Positions 6,868 through 13,525 of a stretch of DNA of 64,000 nucleotides are shown piece after piece. The stretch comes from Pseudomonas sichuanensis (GTDB lineage Bacteria; Pseudomonadota; Gammaproteobacteria; Pseudomonadales; Pseudomonadaceae). The notes beneath the pieces are model-generated. The model made no database searches and was not told the origin of the DNA. It saw only the letters and a list, made by a program, of their open reading frames with translations. Each line of letters begins with the position of its first letter. Position 1 is the first letter of the stretch. The stretch is taken from the NCBI RefSeq assembly GCF_003231305.1, contig NZ_QKVM01000012.1, positions 1-64,000 of the forward strand. Direction: 5' to 3'. A program made the translations under genes and the position numbers.

Positions 6868-7454
6868 GCCGATTGCTCCTGAGGGGAAAGTTGAGCTTTT
6901 CGCTTGTCCTTGGCCTTGGTGAAGCTGGTGACCATGTTCTTGTTTCCTGCGGCTTTGGCGGCAGCGATAGCCTTGTCGAAGGCAGGCTTGAGATCTTCCA
7001 TCGTCCTTGCTTGGGCAATGTCAGCCATCAATCCAGTCCAGTCTGGCTGGGCGATTGCTCTGATGTTGTCGGTCGGCGGGCTGCCTGTAACAGGCTCAAG
7101 CGCGTCGTGCTCGACGATCTCCAGCGCTGTCACGTACAGATAGCGGCGCTGGTACGTCTCAACGGCGCCAATGTTCTGCACCTCATGGCAGCCTTTCAGA
7201 TCAGCTCGCCCCATCGGGCTAGTGAATTCGATGAAGGTGCCGTCATCGACATCGACAACCTTGAGCGTGGCCAGATCGGCAGTGAATGAGATCACTCCGC
7301 ACAGTCCTTTTTCACGAAACAGGTCGTTGATAGCTGGCAGAAAGTCGCCCAGCTCGAAGTAGAAGTACTTGGCGAATTTGTTCTCGCCAGACTTGGTGAG
7401 AGTCATGCGCTGCATTTCGCAACGCGCCTCCTGGAGCTTCTTGTAGACGCTCAT
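6864..7454 (-). CDS. Erf-type single-strand annealing protein
   Basis: The 196-residue protein belongs to the ERF superfamily of phage recombinases, which anneal complementary ssDNA coated by SSB. Family features are the N-terminal KLQEARCEMQRMTL, KSGENKFAKYFYFELGDFLP, and then IGAVETYQRRYLYV around residues 100-113. I chose ATG 7454 because GAGG stands seven bases upstream; a longer in-frame start at 7529 adds a basic stretch overlapping the neighbour. The C-terminal basic tail (KAKDKRKAQLS) may contact DNA. It is coupled to the exonuclease by ATGA overlap. Confidence 0.9.
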   Translation of the reverse strand: MSVYKKLQEARCEMQRMTLTKSGENKFAKYFYFELGDFLPAINDLFREKGLCGVISFTADLATLKVVDVDDGTFIEFTSPMGRADLKGCHEVQNIGAVETYQRRYLYVTALEIVEHDALEPVTGSPPTDNIRAIAQPDWTGLMADIAQARTMEDLKPAFDKAIAAAKAAGNKNMVTSFTKAKDKRKAQLSPQEQSA

Positions 7455-7461
7455 GGCGACC

Positions 7462-7608
7462 TCAGTTCGGTTGGTTGTCCCACTGGCGCTGAATGCGCGC
7501 CGCTTCCTCTTCGTATTCTTTGCGCTCATCGCCCTGGTACCGCTCAGGCGAGAACGATCCGACCGTCATCCAGTCGAGCTGGGCGGCCAGGCGGGGTGTT
7601 GTGTTCAT
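7462..7608 (-). CDS. Small early protein, unknown
   Basis: This 48-residue product starts at ATG 7608 with a GAGG ribosome site (GAGGTAACC before ATG). It ends seven bases before the Erf start. The sequence is acidic toward the end, with KEYEEEAARIQRQW resembling one amphipathic helix. No family is recognised. Its support is position in a tightly packed operon and a good ribosome site. Confidence 0.5.
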   Translation of the reverse strand: MNTTPRLAAQLDWMTVGSFSPERYQGDERKEYEEEAARIQRQWDNQPN

Positions 7609-7615
7609 GGTTACC

Positions 7616-7732
7616 TCAGGAGGTGATACGGCCGGCGTATGCGCTGGCAAGCATCCATGCGGTGCAGAGCGAAAGGGTGATCAGGCTGCCGCGGCAAAAG
7701 GCGAATCGCCGCGCGCGCTGGTAGGAGGTCAT
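7616..7732 (-). CDS. Tiny membrane or exported peptide
   Basis: The 38-residue product starts at an ATG overlapping the stop of the preceding gene (ATGA, 7729-7732) and ends eight bases before the next gene. It has a basic start (TSYQRARRFAFCRG) followed by one hydrophobic stretch (SLITLSLCTAWMLASAYA). This could be a signal peptide or a single membrane helix. Coupling and fit into the operon are the only evidence for coding. Confidence 0.45.
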   Translation of the reverse strand: MTSYQRARRFAFCRGSLITLSLCTAWMLASAYAGRITS

Positions 7733-7968
7733 GACGCCACGCCGATTTCATTCATTGGTGTGATTCCAGGAATCATGTTTGCCCGGCGGATCAGAACGTT
7801 TGCACGTTCACGCGGCATCCCAGATCGGTCATCACGCCCATTCATCCATCCGTGTTTGTAAGCTGCAGTGGAGCGCTCCATAGGCAATCCACTGCTGCCG
7901 CGCATGTATCCCTGAACCATGTCCCAGTCAGCATCGGTGTAGATCTCTGGCTTTCGATAACTACTCAT
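7729..7968 (-). CDS. Small phage protein with GW-NGRDDR motif
   Basis: The 79-residue protein starts at ATG 7968, inside an ATGA overlap with the upstream gene; a longer frame adds only three residues. The segment YKHGWMNGRDDRSGMPRERANVLIRRANM is a recurring pattern in small Pseudomonas phage proteins of unknown function and resembles the G-W-x-x-G-R layout of RMF-like proteins. The N terminus is acidic (IYTDADWDMVQGYMRG). The function is unknown; overlaps indicate co-expression with the Erf cassette. Confidence 0.6.
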   Translation of the reverse strand: MSSYRKPEIYTDADWDMVQGYMRGSSGLPMERSTAAYKHGWMNGRDDRSGMPRERANVLIRRANMIPGITPMNEIGVAS

Positions 7969-8195
7969 GCCGACCACCCGTGCTTCTTCATAAATTCCTG
8001 GTGATGTCGCTCAACGAATCCGTTTAGCCGATCCTTGTAGCTTCTCTGCTCCGGCATATCGATTGCTCCAGTCAAGCCGGCGAGGTCTATCGCAATTTCG
8101 AGCTCGGCGTGCAGAACATCTGTGAAACGCTCGCGCGCCCATTCAAACCGCGACTCGATGATGTCGACAACGTCCTGCCTGGTCTTCTTGTTCAC
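7965..8195 (-). CDS. Small early protein, unknown
   Basis: The 76-residue protein starts at GTG 8195, overlapping the stop of the upstream gene (GTGA), with AGGAGG upstream. The predicted helical sequence includes RQDVVDIIESRFEWARERF and LEIAIDLAGLTGAIDMPEQ. It ends in an ATGA overlap with the next gene. No family is recognised. The coupled starts and strong ribosome site support real coding. Confidence 0.6.
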   Translation of the reverse strand: MNKKTRQDVVDIIESRFEWARERFTDVLHAELEIAIDLAGLTGAIDMPEQRSYKDRLNGFVERHHQEFMKKHGWSA

Positions 8196-8437
8196 TGCGA
8201 CCTCCTAGGACCCGTATAGCCCCATCGACTTCCGATCTGATTCACCGCCGCGGCGACCTTGTTGCGCATCTGGTTGCTATGGTGCTCTTCCTGCTCGCGG
8301 ACCATCTGTAGCCAGGCCTTGTTATTAGCCTTGGCCTGCCTTGAATCGACATCCACCCAGCAGGAGTCGCCTGTGAATCGGCGATCCATTTCGCGTGCCT
8401 GGGCGCTGTCGGCGTATAGCTCATGTTCACGACTCAT
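8192..8437 (-). CDS. Small early protein, unknown
   Basis: The 81-residue protein is preceded by AGGAGG eight bases before ATG 8437. It is hydrophilic and charged (SREHELYADSAQAREMDRRF, then AWLQMVREQEEHHSNQM) and ends in a basic tail. It is the first gene of the overlapping small-gene chain after the 189-base gap behind DGR target 3. No family is recognised. Confidence 0.6.
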   Translation of the reverse strand: MSREHELYADSAQAREMDRRFTGDSCWVDVDSRQAKANNKAWLQMVREQEEHHSNQMRNKVAAAVNQIGSRWGYTGPRRSQ

Positions 8438-8552
8438 GGACGCCTCCTGCTGGAAACCGCATTGATCAGATGCCGGGCACCAGTGACCAAGCTGGGCGTG
8501 AAAAGCCAGCCCGGCACCTGTCGATGCGGTCGTGATTGAGGGGATGCAGGCG

Positions 8553-8568
8553 CCGGGAGCTGCCCCGG
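8553..8568 (-). other. Hairpin in the gap behind DGR target 3
   Basis: CCGGG-AGCTGC-CCCGG forms a 5-bp stem. It lies 75 bases past VR3, farther than the hairpins behind VR1 and VR2, and no T-run follows. It may be a pausing site or the counterpart of those hairpins. The role is uncertain. Confidence 0.3.
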
Positions 8569-8626
8569 AAGCTTCTGGCCTAACTCGTCCTGAGTTCCGG
8601 AATCGCCTGCGAGAGAAATGAATGAA

Positions 8627-9103
8627 TTACTGAATGGGCAATCTGCGGACGGGGCGGACACGGAGCTCGTTGAGCTTGACGAGGCCGTACTGAGTGCCAT
8701 CAGCGAAGGACAGGCTGAATGCGTAGTCGGCTGAGCGCTGCGAACTCGACCAGCACCAGCCGAAATCGTTGCTCCCCAGGTTCAGCCAGGCTTCGTATAG
8801 CTCGGCGGCGGCCGGCAGGTAGAAGTCGGTGTGGCCATCAGCTTGGTGGGCGGCTGCGGCATTGGCCGCCGGGTATTCGCCGGCCTCGACCAGGGCCTTG
8901 GTGTTGGACAGGCCATCGATCAGGCTCTTGGCCGGTGCATCGACTTCATAGGGGCCCCACTCGAAGCGACCCAGTTCGGCGCCGATCACTAGGTGGTAGG
9001 CCTCTTGGCCGTTGCGTGCCGGGACGATGCCGGCGTAGATGCCGCCTTGGCCTGGCCAGACTTGGCCGATGGCCGGCGGGGTGAGATGTGCGGGTGCGTT
9101 CAT
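8627..9103 (-). CDS. DGR target protein 3 (DUF1566/C-type lectin fold)
   Basis: The 158-residue protein is the most compact target and close to a bare DUF1566-like domain: IGQVWPGQGGIYAGIVPARNG, HQADGHTDFYLPAAAELYEAW, CWSSSQRSADYAF, and the variable C terminus ending RVRPVRRLPIQ. I chose ATG 9103, with AGGA eight bases upstream, over a longer frame to 9250, because the family domain starts just after it and an inverted repeat lies upstream. It is the first gene behind the early promoter and lies 5.4 kb from the reverse transcriptase, so it is a remote target. No export signal is seen. Confidence 0.9.
   Translation of the reverse strand: MNAPAHLTPPAIGQVWPGQGGIYAGIVPARNGQEAYHLVIGAELGRFEWGPYEVDAPAKSLIDGLSNTKALVEAGEYPAANAAAAHQADGHTDFYLPAAAELYEAWLNLGSNDFGWCWSSSQRSADYAFSLSFADGTQYGLVKLNELRVRPVRRLPIQ
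8643..8743 (-). repeat. DGR variable repeat 3 (VR3)
   Basis: The 101 nt align without gaps to the TR. All 15 substitutions fall on template adenines, including the ATG codon changed to CTG. The invariant 26-nt 3' block (8643-8668) is intact, and the match continues two bases (AT) past it. It forms the C terminus of target protein 3. Confidence 0.94.
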
Positions 9104-9134
9104 GAGGTGTTCCTGTGTCGGGTGGGGGTAGGGT

Positions 9135-9226
9135 GCATCGGGGTGTGATCTGCCCTTACTTACTCCGGAAAAACCGGCTGTTTGAGGGAACCTTTCGGCC
9201 TGCCTTTTCAGATCACACTCCGATGC
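9135..9226. repeat. Long inverted repeat in early leader
   Basis: The arms 9135-9152 and 9209-9226 match as inverted repeats with one mismatch in 18, and pairing extends five more bases outward with one further mismatch. The 56-base interior holds a smaller CCGG-AAAAA-CCGG hairpin (9165-9177). It lies between the early promoter and target 3, so it would be transcribed as a long stem in the 5' leader. It could control termination, RNA stability or translation, or be a protein-binding site. Confidence 0.6.
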
Positions 9227-9719
9227 AGCCTGCGAAGGGGTGCAGGTCATCGGGCCAGTCTTTCCTGGCAGTCAAGGGATAGGTGGTGCTGACGGCCGGC
9301 GCTGACCCGGCTTTTCTGCACAGCCTCCGGCTGCCGCCTTTCGGCCTCGCAGTGCGCTAAGCATGCGCATTCATCAGCACCGTAAATCCTTCGTTTGATT
9401 TCCCGTCAGCCCCTCGTGAGAAGGGCTGCCAGTGAAATCTGTTTTCTCCGCACCCGCTTACCAGGTCATTCACTCAGTTCGGTCAATACCTCGTCCGCCG
9501 TCGCAGTGGGCTGCGCGTTGGCAGGCTTTCGGGCCTGTCGGATCGCCGGTCGCCGGTAGAGGCAAGTGCGGTTTTTTTCATCGGTTTACTGACCTCCCAC
9601 CGATGGAGCCGGGAGTGACCTAACCGGCTTGGCCGGGTAGTCGGGCATGGCGCTGGCTGTTAAAGAGCGGCGGCCAGTGAGGGCCTCCCGAGGGGCTGTG
9701 TAGCGCCTCGATGGAGATA
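9227..9719 (-). other. Untranslated early leader, no gene seen
   Basis: About 490 bases separate the inverted repeat from the early promoter. Both strands have only short frames without convincing ribosome sites. The length resembles the leaders of lambdoid early operons that carry antitermination sites, but I see no clear boxA or nut-like element. Confidence 0.5.
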
Positions 9720-9748
9720 AATATATCCATGGGATATACATTGGTCAA
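9720..9748 (-). promoter_or_regulatory. Leftward early promoter with repressor operator
   Basis: On the minus strand TTGACC (-35, 9743-9748) is spaced 17 bp from TATATT (-10, 9720-9725), a near-ideal sigma-70 promoter. The spacer contains the perfect palindrome ATATCC-ATG-GGATAT (9723-9737 as read on plus). The same half-sites recur beside the cro-like promoter (12198-12212). Repressor binding here would shut off the recombination and DGR operon in the lysogen. Confidence 0.8.
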
Positions 9749-9780
9749 CTCCAATGGATATAAAATTTTCTTCGGGCATG

Positions 9781-9803
9781 AAAAAGCCCGCGCTAGGCGG
9801 GCT
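9781..9803 (-). terminator. Terminator of the lysogeny operon
   Basis: On the minus strand AGCCCGC-CTAGC-GCGGGCT is followed by TTTT. It lies 30 bases after the stop of the last gene of the repressor operon and just before the early promoter, so it insulates the two leftward units. Confidence 0.85.
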
Positions 9804-9832
9804 CGTCAGGGTGAGGGGTAATTTTGCCAGGT

Positions 9833-10711
9833 CTAGGCTACGGCACGCTCCAGCCTCTGGATTTCTTTCGCGCCGTCGAATGCGCTGTGAACCGTGACCA
9901 GATCAAAGCCCTTCTTCTCAGCCATGTCTTGGAGCTGCAGAATTCGGTCGTTGTAGCTCTTCCTGGTGGCCGGTCTAGATGACTCTATGCTTGAGTCATA
10001 TGGGACGACGAGCATCATGGCAGCGCGATGTTCATGCCGAATAAGGGCATCATGGTCTTTGAGCTGTTCAAGCCTGAAAACCTTCGCTGTAGCGGTTTCG
10101 AACAGAGACCCCAGGCGATAATTGGGAGAAATGCTACAAACGTTCACCGCTACTCTCGATGAGAAATAGTCGCACTGAAGAGAAAGGGATGCTCCGCGAA
10201 TAGTAACGTCAACCATGGCATTGAAATATGGGGTCAATCCGGAGTCGACCCTTTCCATAGCTTTGCAGACGCGCTTCCAGTACGAGGAGCGATCATGGCT
10301 AGATTTCCCTTCCTCGGCATGAATGTGACTGAGGCTGGAGCACAGATCAGATCCTTGGGAGATAACGTCTTGCAGGTCATAGCCAATCCCTTCGCGAGCA
10401 TCTCCAAATATGACTCCGTGAATGCCGGAGGATTGGCCCTTGATGAATCCGCGTTTTGCATGGCGCATGGCCTTGGAAAGCGCGAGGCTCATCATCGACT
10501 TCATTCCTGGAGCGGAGTCACCGTAAAGACATTGAAGCGCTTTATCAGTGATGGTCAGTTCGCCAGCGACTTGACCGTTTGCCGCAGCCACAATTCCTAT
10601 GGTCAGTCGTTCGCCAGATTCAACGACGGGCTCGAGATAGACTGGAGCCCACTGGGCTTCGCAGGATGGGAATTCCGGGATTCCCTCAAAATCAGGCGCG
10701 TGGACGTTCAT
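9833..10711 (-). CDS. Unknown protein encoded with a HipA-like kinase
   Basis: The 292-residue protein has no signal peptide or membrane segment. The N terminus reads WAPVYLEPVVESGERLTIGIV, a GERL-x-IG pattern that loosely recalls DUF3037-type proteins, often encoded beside HipA-like kinases. I cannot confirm that relation. The C-terminal half is charged and helical. Its ATG lies 20 bases inside the end of the kinase gene, so they are co-translated. It is the last gene of the repressor operon and would be expressed in the lysogen. It could be a partner or substrate of the kinase, or a superinfection or defence factor. Confidence 0.7.
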   Translation of the reverse strand: MNVHAPDFEGIPEFPSCEAQWAPVYLEPVVESGERLTIGIVAAANGQVAGELTITDKALQCLYGDSAPGMKSMMSLALSKAMRHAKRGFIKGQSSGIHGVIFGDAREGIGYDLQDVISQGSDLCSSLSHIHAEEGKSSHDRSSYWKRVCKAMERVDSGLTPYFNAMVDVTIRGASLSLQCDYFSSRVAVNVCSISPNYRLGSLFETATAKVFRLEQLKDHDALIRHEHRAAMMLVVPYDSSIESSRPATRKSYNDRILQLQDMAEKKGFDLVTVHSAFDGAKEIQRLERAVA

Positions 10712-11507
10712 TGGATAGATCTATGTGAACTTGGCGAAGTCCTAGGCCGCTTTCTAGCAGCGCAGGCATATGGCTGAGTCGGTCCTGTAGAAACTGCATC
10801 ACTTCGGTGACGTGAGCTTCAGTGACCTTGCATGGCCCTGGCAGGGACCCACTGCCATGAGCATGGTAGTCGATCTCAGAGAGGCAAAGGGCCTCTTCTT
10901 TGAGACGCTGCTCGGTTCTGCGAAGCTCGAAATTGCCCAAGTCTTCGGATAAGCGGGCAAGAAGGTAATTCTGGACCTTTTCATGCGCTCGGACAATCGG
11001 GTGTCTTAGCGCTTCCTCGTGGTCAATAAGCCAAATTTTCCCATCGGCGCCCATGAGGATGTTGCGGAGGTTGCGGTCCCCGTTGGCGATCAATTCATCG
11101 AACACGATCGCCATGCGCACGTGAGCCCACTTGTTAAGCAGGTCATTAACGTCATCGAGCCTGGCAATGCGGGAGATAGGTGCAGCGCCGCAATCCAGGC
11201 TCGCGACGCAGAGCTCATAGTCGGATGCGGTACCGACCGTCTGGCCGCGCGCGTATACGGGAATCGTCACGGGGATCGGAAGCCCCAGGGATTGACCTAA
11301 GAGCGAGCTCAGCACCTCGGCGTAAATCAGCTTTGCTGGGAGCATCTTCACGTAGGCGTTAAATCGTTCGCGACCCTTTACCTGGACGGTGCCATAGAAA
11401 AGCGGATGTTGGCCACAGACCGATGGGTCTGATACACGCTTACCTGTTAGGAACAGCCCCAGATCAATCTGGCTTGGAACCCGTTTTTTTGTTTCGAGCA
11501 TGGACAT
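10692..11507 (-). CDS. HipA-like protein kinase
   Basis: The 271-residue protein resembles the compact HipA-like kinase family rather than full-length HipA. The conserved part is FDELIANGDRNLRNILMG (136-153), which holds the catalytic loop Asp and Asn, followed by IWLIDHEEAL with the metal-binding Asp (D162); AYVKML contains the likely ATP-binding Lys (K54). No HipB-like antitoxin is adjacent, but the gene overlaps the repressor gene by 44 bases, and the repressor has an N-terminal helix-turn-helix. Phosphorylation target unknown. It is likely expressed in the lysogen from the repressor promoter. Confidence 0.8.
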   Translation of the reverse strand: MSMLETKKRVPSQIDLGLFLTGKRVSDPSVCGQHPLFYGTVQVKGRERFNAYVKMLPAKLIYAEVLSSLLGQSLGLPIPVTIPVYARGQTVGTASDYELCVASLDCGAAPISRIARLDDVNDLLNKWAHVRMAIVFDELIANGDRNLRNILMGADGKIWLIDHEEALRHPIVRAHEKVQNYLLARLSEDLGNFELRRTEQRLKEEALCLSEIDYHAHGSGSLPGPCKVTEAHVTEVMQFLQDRLSHMPALLESGLGLRQVHIDLSNERPRA

Positions 11508-12141
11508 TTTTGCTGCCCTGTTCCTTCAGATTTTCTTTGGTTTCTCCATGCTTAACCATGGAGAGGAGGTCATCAGGGCTGTCTCCGCTTTCTGCAGCCC
11601 TGAAGGCTGCCCCGATAAGGCCTGCGATATGGCCTGAGAAGCTCATTCCAGGCTCAATACCATTCATGTGAATGATTTCATTGCGAAGCTTGATCAAGGT
11701 CTCAACCTGACTCCGAGTCAGGCTTTTTGCCGAAGCCTGAGCTGCTATCACAGAAATGGCAGCCGTGACTTCTAGAAGCAGATCGTCCGCATGCGAAACC
11801 CAGCGCGATGTAGTTTCTGGCTCTCTCGGCAAACCTTCTGGAAACATTGTTGAGGCTATCGCCTTGATCTCGGCATCCAGTCTCTTGCTGTACCTACCAA
11901 CCGGTATTCCCGTTAGCGAGTAGATTTTTGCGGCCATTTCCTTATTGAGCGGTCTCTTTCCGTTCAGATGGCCGTTCAGGTTCCCTTGAGTCATTCCTAG
12001 CTCTGCGGCCAGCTTGTCCTGGGTTAGCTTCTGCTCCCTTGGAAGCTGGGCGTTAAAGGCGGCAAGCGCCTCCTTGAGCGCTGCGCACTCATCCTTTTCC
12101 CAGTCTTCCAGCTGTCGCCGGTCGGTATTCGATTTGGTCAT
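11464..12141 (-). CDS. XRE-family phage repressor without peptidase domain
   Basis: The 225-residue protein has an N-terminal helix-turn-helix (LTQDKLAAELGMTQGNLNGHLNG, about residues 39-61) like lambda CI. The C-terminal part lacks the Ala-Gly cleavage site and Ser/Lys dyad of LexA/CI-type S24 peptidases; it is helical with a glycine-rich segment (MSFSGHIAGLIGAAF). It is divergent from the cro-like gene, as expected for the element's master repressor, with operators between them. Induction would need an antirepressor or another signal rather than RecA-driven self-cleavage. It heads a three-gene operon with the kinase and unknown protein. Confidence 0.85.
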   Translation of the reverse strand: MTKSNTDRRQLEDWEKDECAALKEALAAFNAQLPREQKLTQDKLAAELGMTQGNLNGHLNGKRPLNKEMAAKIYSLTGIPVGRYSKRLDAEIKAIASTMFPEGLPREPETTSRWVSHADDLLLEVTAAISVIAAQASAKSLTRSQVETLIKLRNEIIHMNGIEPGMSFSGHIAGLIGAAFRAAESGDSPDDLLSMVKHGETKENLKEQGSKNVHARNKKTGSKPD

Positions 12142-12188
12142 AGGCCAATCCTATTGCCAAGGGAAATATATTGCTATTTCCTTTGGGC

Positions 12189-12215
12189 TTGATAAAAATA
12201 TCCCTTGGATATAAT
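12189..12215 (+). promoter_or_regulatory. Rightward cro promoter and operator
   Basis: TATAAT (12210-12215) with TTGATA (12189-12194) 15 bp upstream forms a promoter reading into the cro-like gene. It overlaps the palindrome ATATCC-CTT-GGATAT (12198-12212), which has the same half-sites as the operator at 9723-9737. Related half-sites with CCAAGGGAAATA (12157-12168) lie toward the repressor gene. Confidence 0.75.
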
Positions 12216-12247
12216 CTCCATTGGTAGAACCACCAGGAGATATGGCC

Positions 12248-12454
12248 ATGAGCCGAACCCACATCACTGAATTCGCTGTCGAGAAAGGGCAGACGGAAGC
12301 GGCTTCGCTGCTCGGCATGACGCAGGGAGCTCTCAGCAAAGCCATCCGTGTTGGGCGGGACGTGTACGTGACGAAGAATGCTGACGGCACCTATTCGGCC
12401 GAAGAGGTCCGCCCATTCCCCTGCCAAGCGCACATCAAGAAATCAGCCGCTTAA
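12248..12454 (+). CDS. Cro-like regulator
   Basis: The 68-residue protein has a helix-turn-helix (QTEAASLLGMTQGALSKAIRVG) typical of lambda Cro and YdaS-like proteins. I chose ATG 12248 because AGGAG lies nine bases upstream; ATG 12242 in the same frame is closer to the ribosome site. It is divergent from the repressor and controlled by the shared operator. It should compete with the repressor for the operator and commit the element to the induced state. Confidence 0.85.
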   Translation: MSRTHITEFAVEKGQTEAASLLGMTQGALSKAIRVGRDVYVTKNADGTYSAEEVRPFPCQAHIKKSAA

Positions 12455-12481
12455 CCACTTCACATCACAAAGGAACCACTG

Positions 12482-12673
12482 ATGTCGTACTTCGATTCCG
12501 ACCACCTGCATGACAAGCCCACCAAGGTTCGCCTTGATGCGGCCGCAGATGACCTGCTGTCAGCCATGGCCAGGTTCAAGCGGACGCAGAAAGCAGTCCT
12601 TGCGCGGGAAATCCTGGAGCGCGGGCTCGACCAAATGATGCAAGAGCTTAACGCGAAGACTGACGTGGCCTGA
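12482..12673 (+). CDS. Small ribbon-helix-helix-like protein
   Basis: The 63-residue protein has AAGGAAC upstream of its ATG. The pattern KPTKVRLDAAADDLLSAMAR, then KRTQKAVLAREILERGLDQM, fits an Arc/MetJ-like ribbon-helix-helix DNA-binding protein. It lies 27 bases after the cro-like gene on the same strand, so it may be a second early regulator. The family assignment is by pattern only. Confidence 0.65.
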   Translation: MSYFDSDHLHDKPTKVRLDAAADDLLSAMARFKRTQKAVLAREILERGLDQMMQELNAKTDVA

Positions 12674-12691
12674 AGTGGCCGAGGAGGCCCT

Positions 12692-12877
12692 GTGCCAGAA
12701 AGCGAAGAGCTGGAGATCCAGCTCGACGGGAAGGGCAATTCAGATCTGGCGTATCTCGCTAGGCAGAAGGGCTTAACCCCTGAGCAACTGGCGGCACAAA
12801 TCATCAATGAGGCTCTGAACCGGATGACGAGAACTGAGCCTGGCCGAAGCAATGTTCGGTCGTTTCGAAAGGGCTAA
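12692..12877 (+). CDS. Small ribbon-helix-helix-like protein 2
   Basis: The 61-residue protein starts at GTG 12692 behind GAGGAGG. It reads ELEIQLDGKGNSDLAYLAR, then LTPEQLAAQIINEALNRM, which again suggests a beta-strand followed by two helices as in ribbon-helix-helix proteins. It ends about 70 bases before an intrinsic terminator. It forms a three-gene early rightward unit with the two genes before it. Confidence 0.55.
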   Translation: MPESEELEIQLDGKGNSDLAYLARQKGLTPEQLAAQIINEALNRMTRTEPGRSNVRSFRKG

Positions 12878-12942
12878 TAAGCCCCTGAGGGACTCATGAG
12901 GAACTGCCGTTGAATTCACCACCACCCCAAAACGCAGGCGCA

Positions 12943-12970
12943 AAAAAGCCGGTGGCTAGACCGGCTTCTT
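12943..12970 (+). terminator. Terminator before the tail operon
   Basis: AAGCCGG-TGGCTAGA-CCGGCTT, flanked by an A-run upstream and a short CTT tail, separates the short early unit from the tail genes. This is where head genes would lie in a complete phage. Expression of the tail operon therefore needs its own promoter or antitermination. Confidence 0.6.
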
Positions 12971-12992
12971 GTACTGCATTCGTAACGCTTCT

Positions 12993-13508
12993 GTGAGGTC
13001 ATCTTATACGCCTACGGACGAGTCGCTGGAGGACACGCTTCAGGCGATGGTGGCCGGTATCACCAGTCTGCCCGGGAAGTACGTCAGGCCACGCTGGCAG
13101 CCGGGAAACCCCAAGCAGCCAGAACCTGGCGTCGATTGGTGCGCCATCGGTGTCATGTCCACGCGTCAGGACGCGAACTCCGCGATCATCCACGTCGGCA
13201 TCGAAGATGGCCACGACAAGTACCAACGGCACCAGGAAATCATCCTGCTGGCCACTTTCTATGGGCCGAACGCCCAGGCCTATGGGCAGATCCTTAGCGA
13301 CGGCATGTACGTCCCGCAGAACAGCGAGGCGCTCAAGCTGCGCGATATGGCATTCGTAGAGGCCGGCGAACTGATCGCCGCCCCCGAACTGGTGAACCAG
13401 CAATGGGTCCGCCGCTACGACCTGCGCATCCGGCTGCGCCGGAAGATCGAACGCACCTATCAGGTGCTCAACATCCTGTCCGCTGATACCCCAATCATCA
13501 CCGGCTGA
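12993..13508 (+). CDS. Neck/tail terminator-like protein (LIC_12177-like)
   Basis: The product is about 171 residues. Recognisable segments are [39 protein letters not shown] and [17 protein letters not shown], which match the phage neck terminator (LIC_12177-like) family found just before the sheath in contractile phages of this type. Start uncertain: GTG 12993 fits the family, TTG 12969 is possible, and neither has a strong ribosome site. It lies immediately after the terminator, so the usual upstream head and head-completion genes are absent. Confidence 0.75.
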   Translation: MRSSYTPTDESLEDTLQAMVAGITSLPGKYVRPRWQPGNPKQPEPGVDWCAIGVMSTRQDANSAIIHVGIEDGHDKYQRHQEIILLATFYGPNAQAYGQILSDGMYVPQNSEALKLRDMAFVEAGELIAAPELVNQQWVRRYDLRIRLRRKIERTYQVLNILSADTPIITG

Positions 13509-13525
13509 CTCCATCGGAGAAATCA

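Noticed and set aside
8434..8700. Open frame across VR3 in another frame
   Set aside because: It reads the same repeat out of frame and continues into the non-coding gap; no ribosome site.
9227..9719. A hidden gene in the early leader (for example the 63-codon frame at 9432-9623)
   Set aside because: No ribosome site, no family features, and it opposes the transcription of the operon.
12878..12992. A head or terminase gene remnant between the cro unit and the tail operon
   Set aside because: The gap is about 115 bases and contains a terminator but no frame resembling head proteins.
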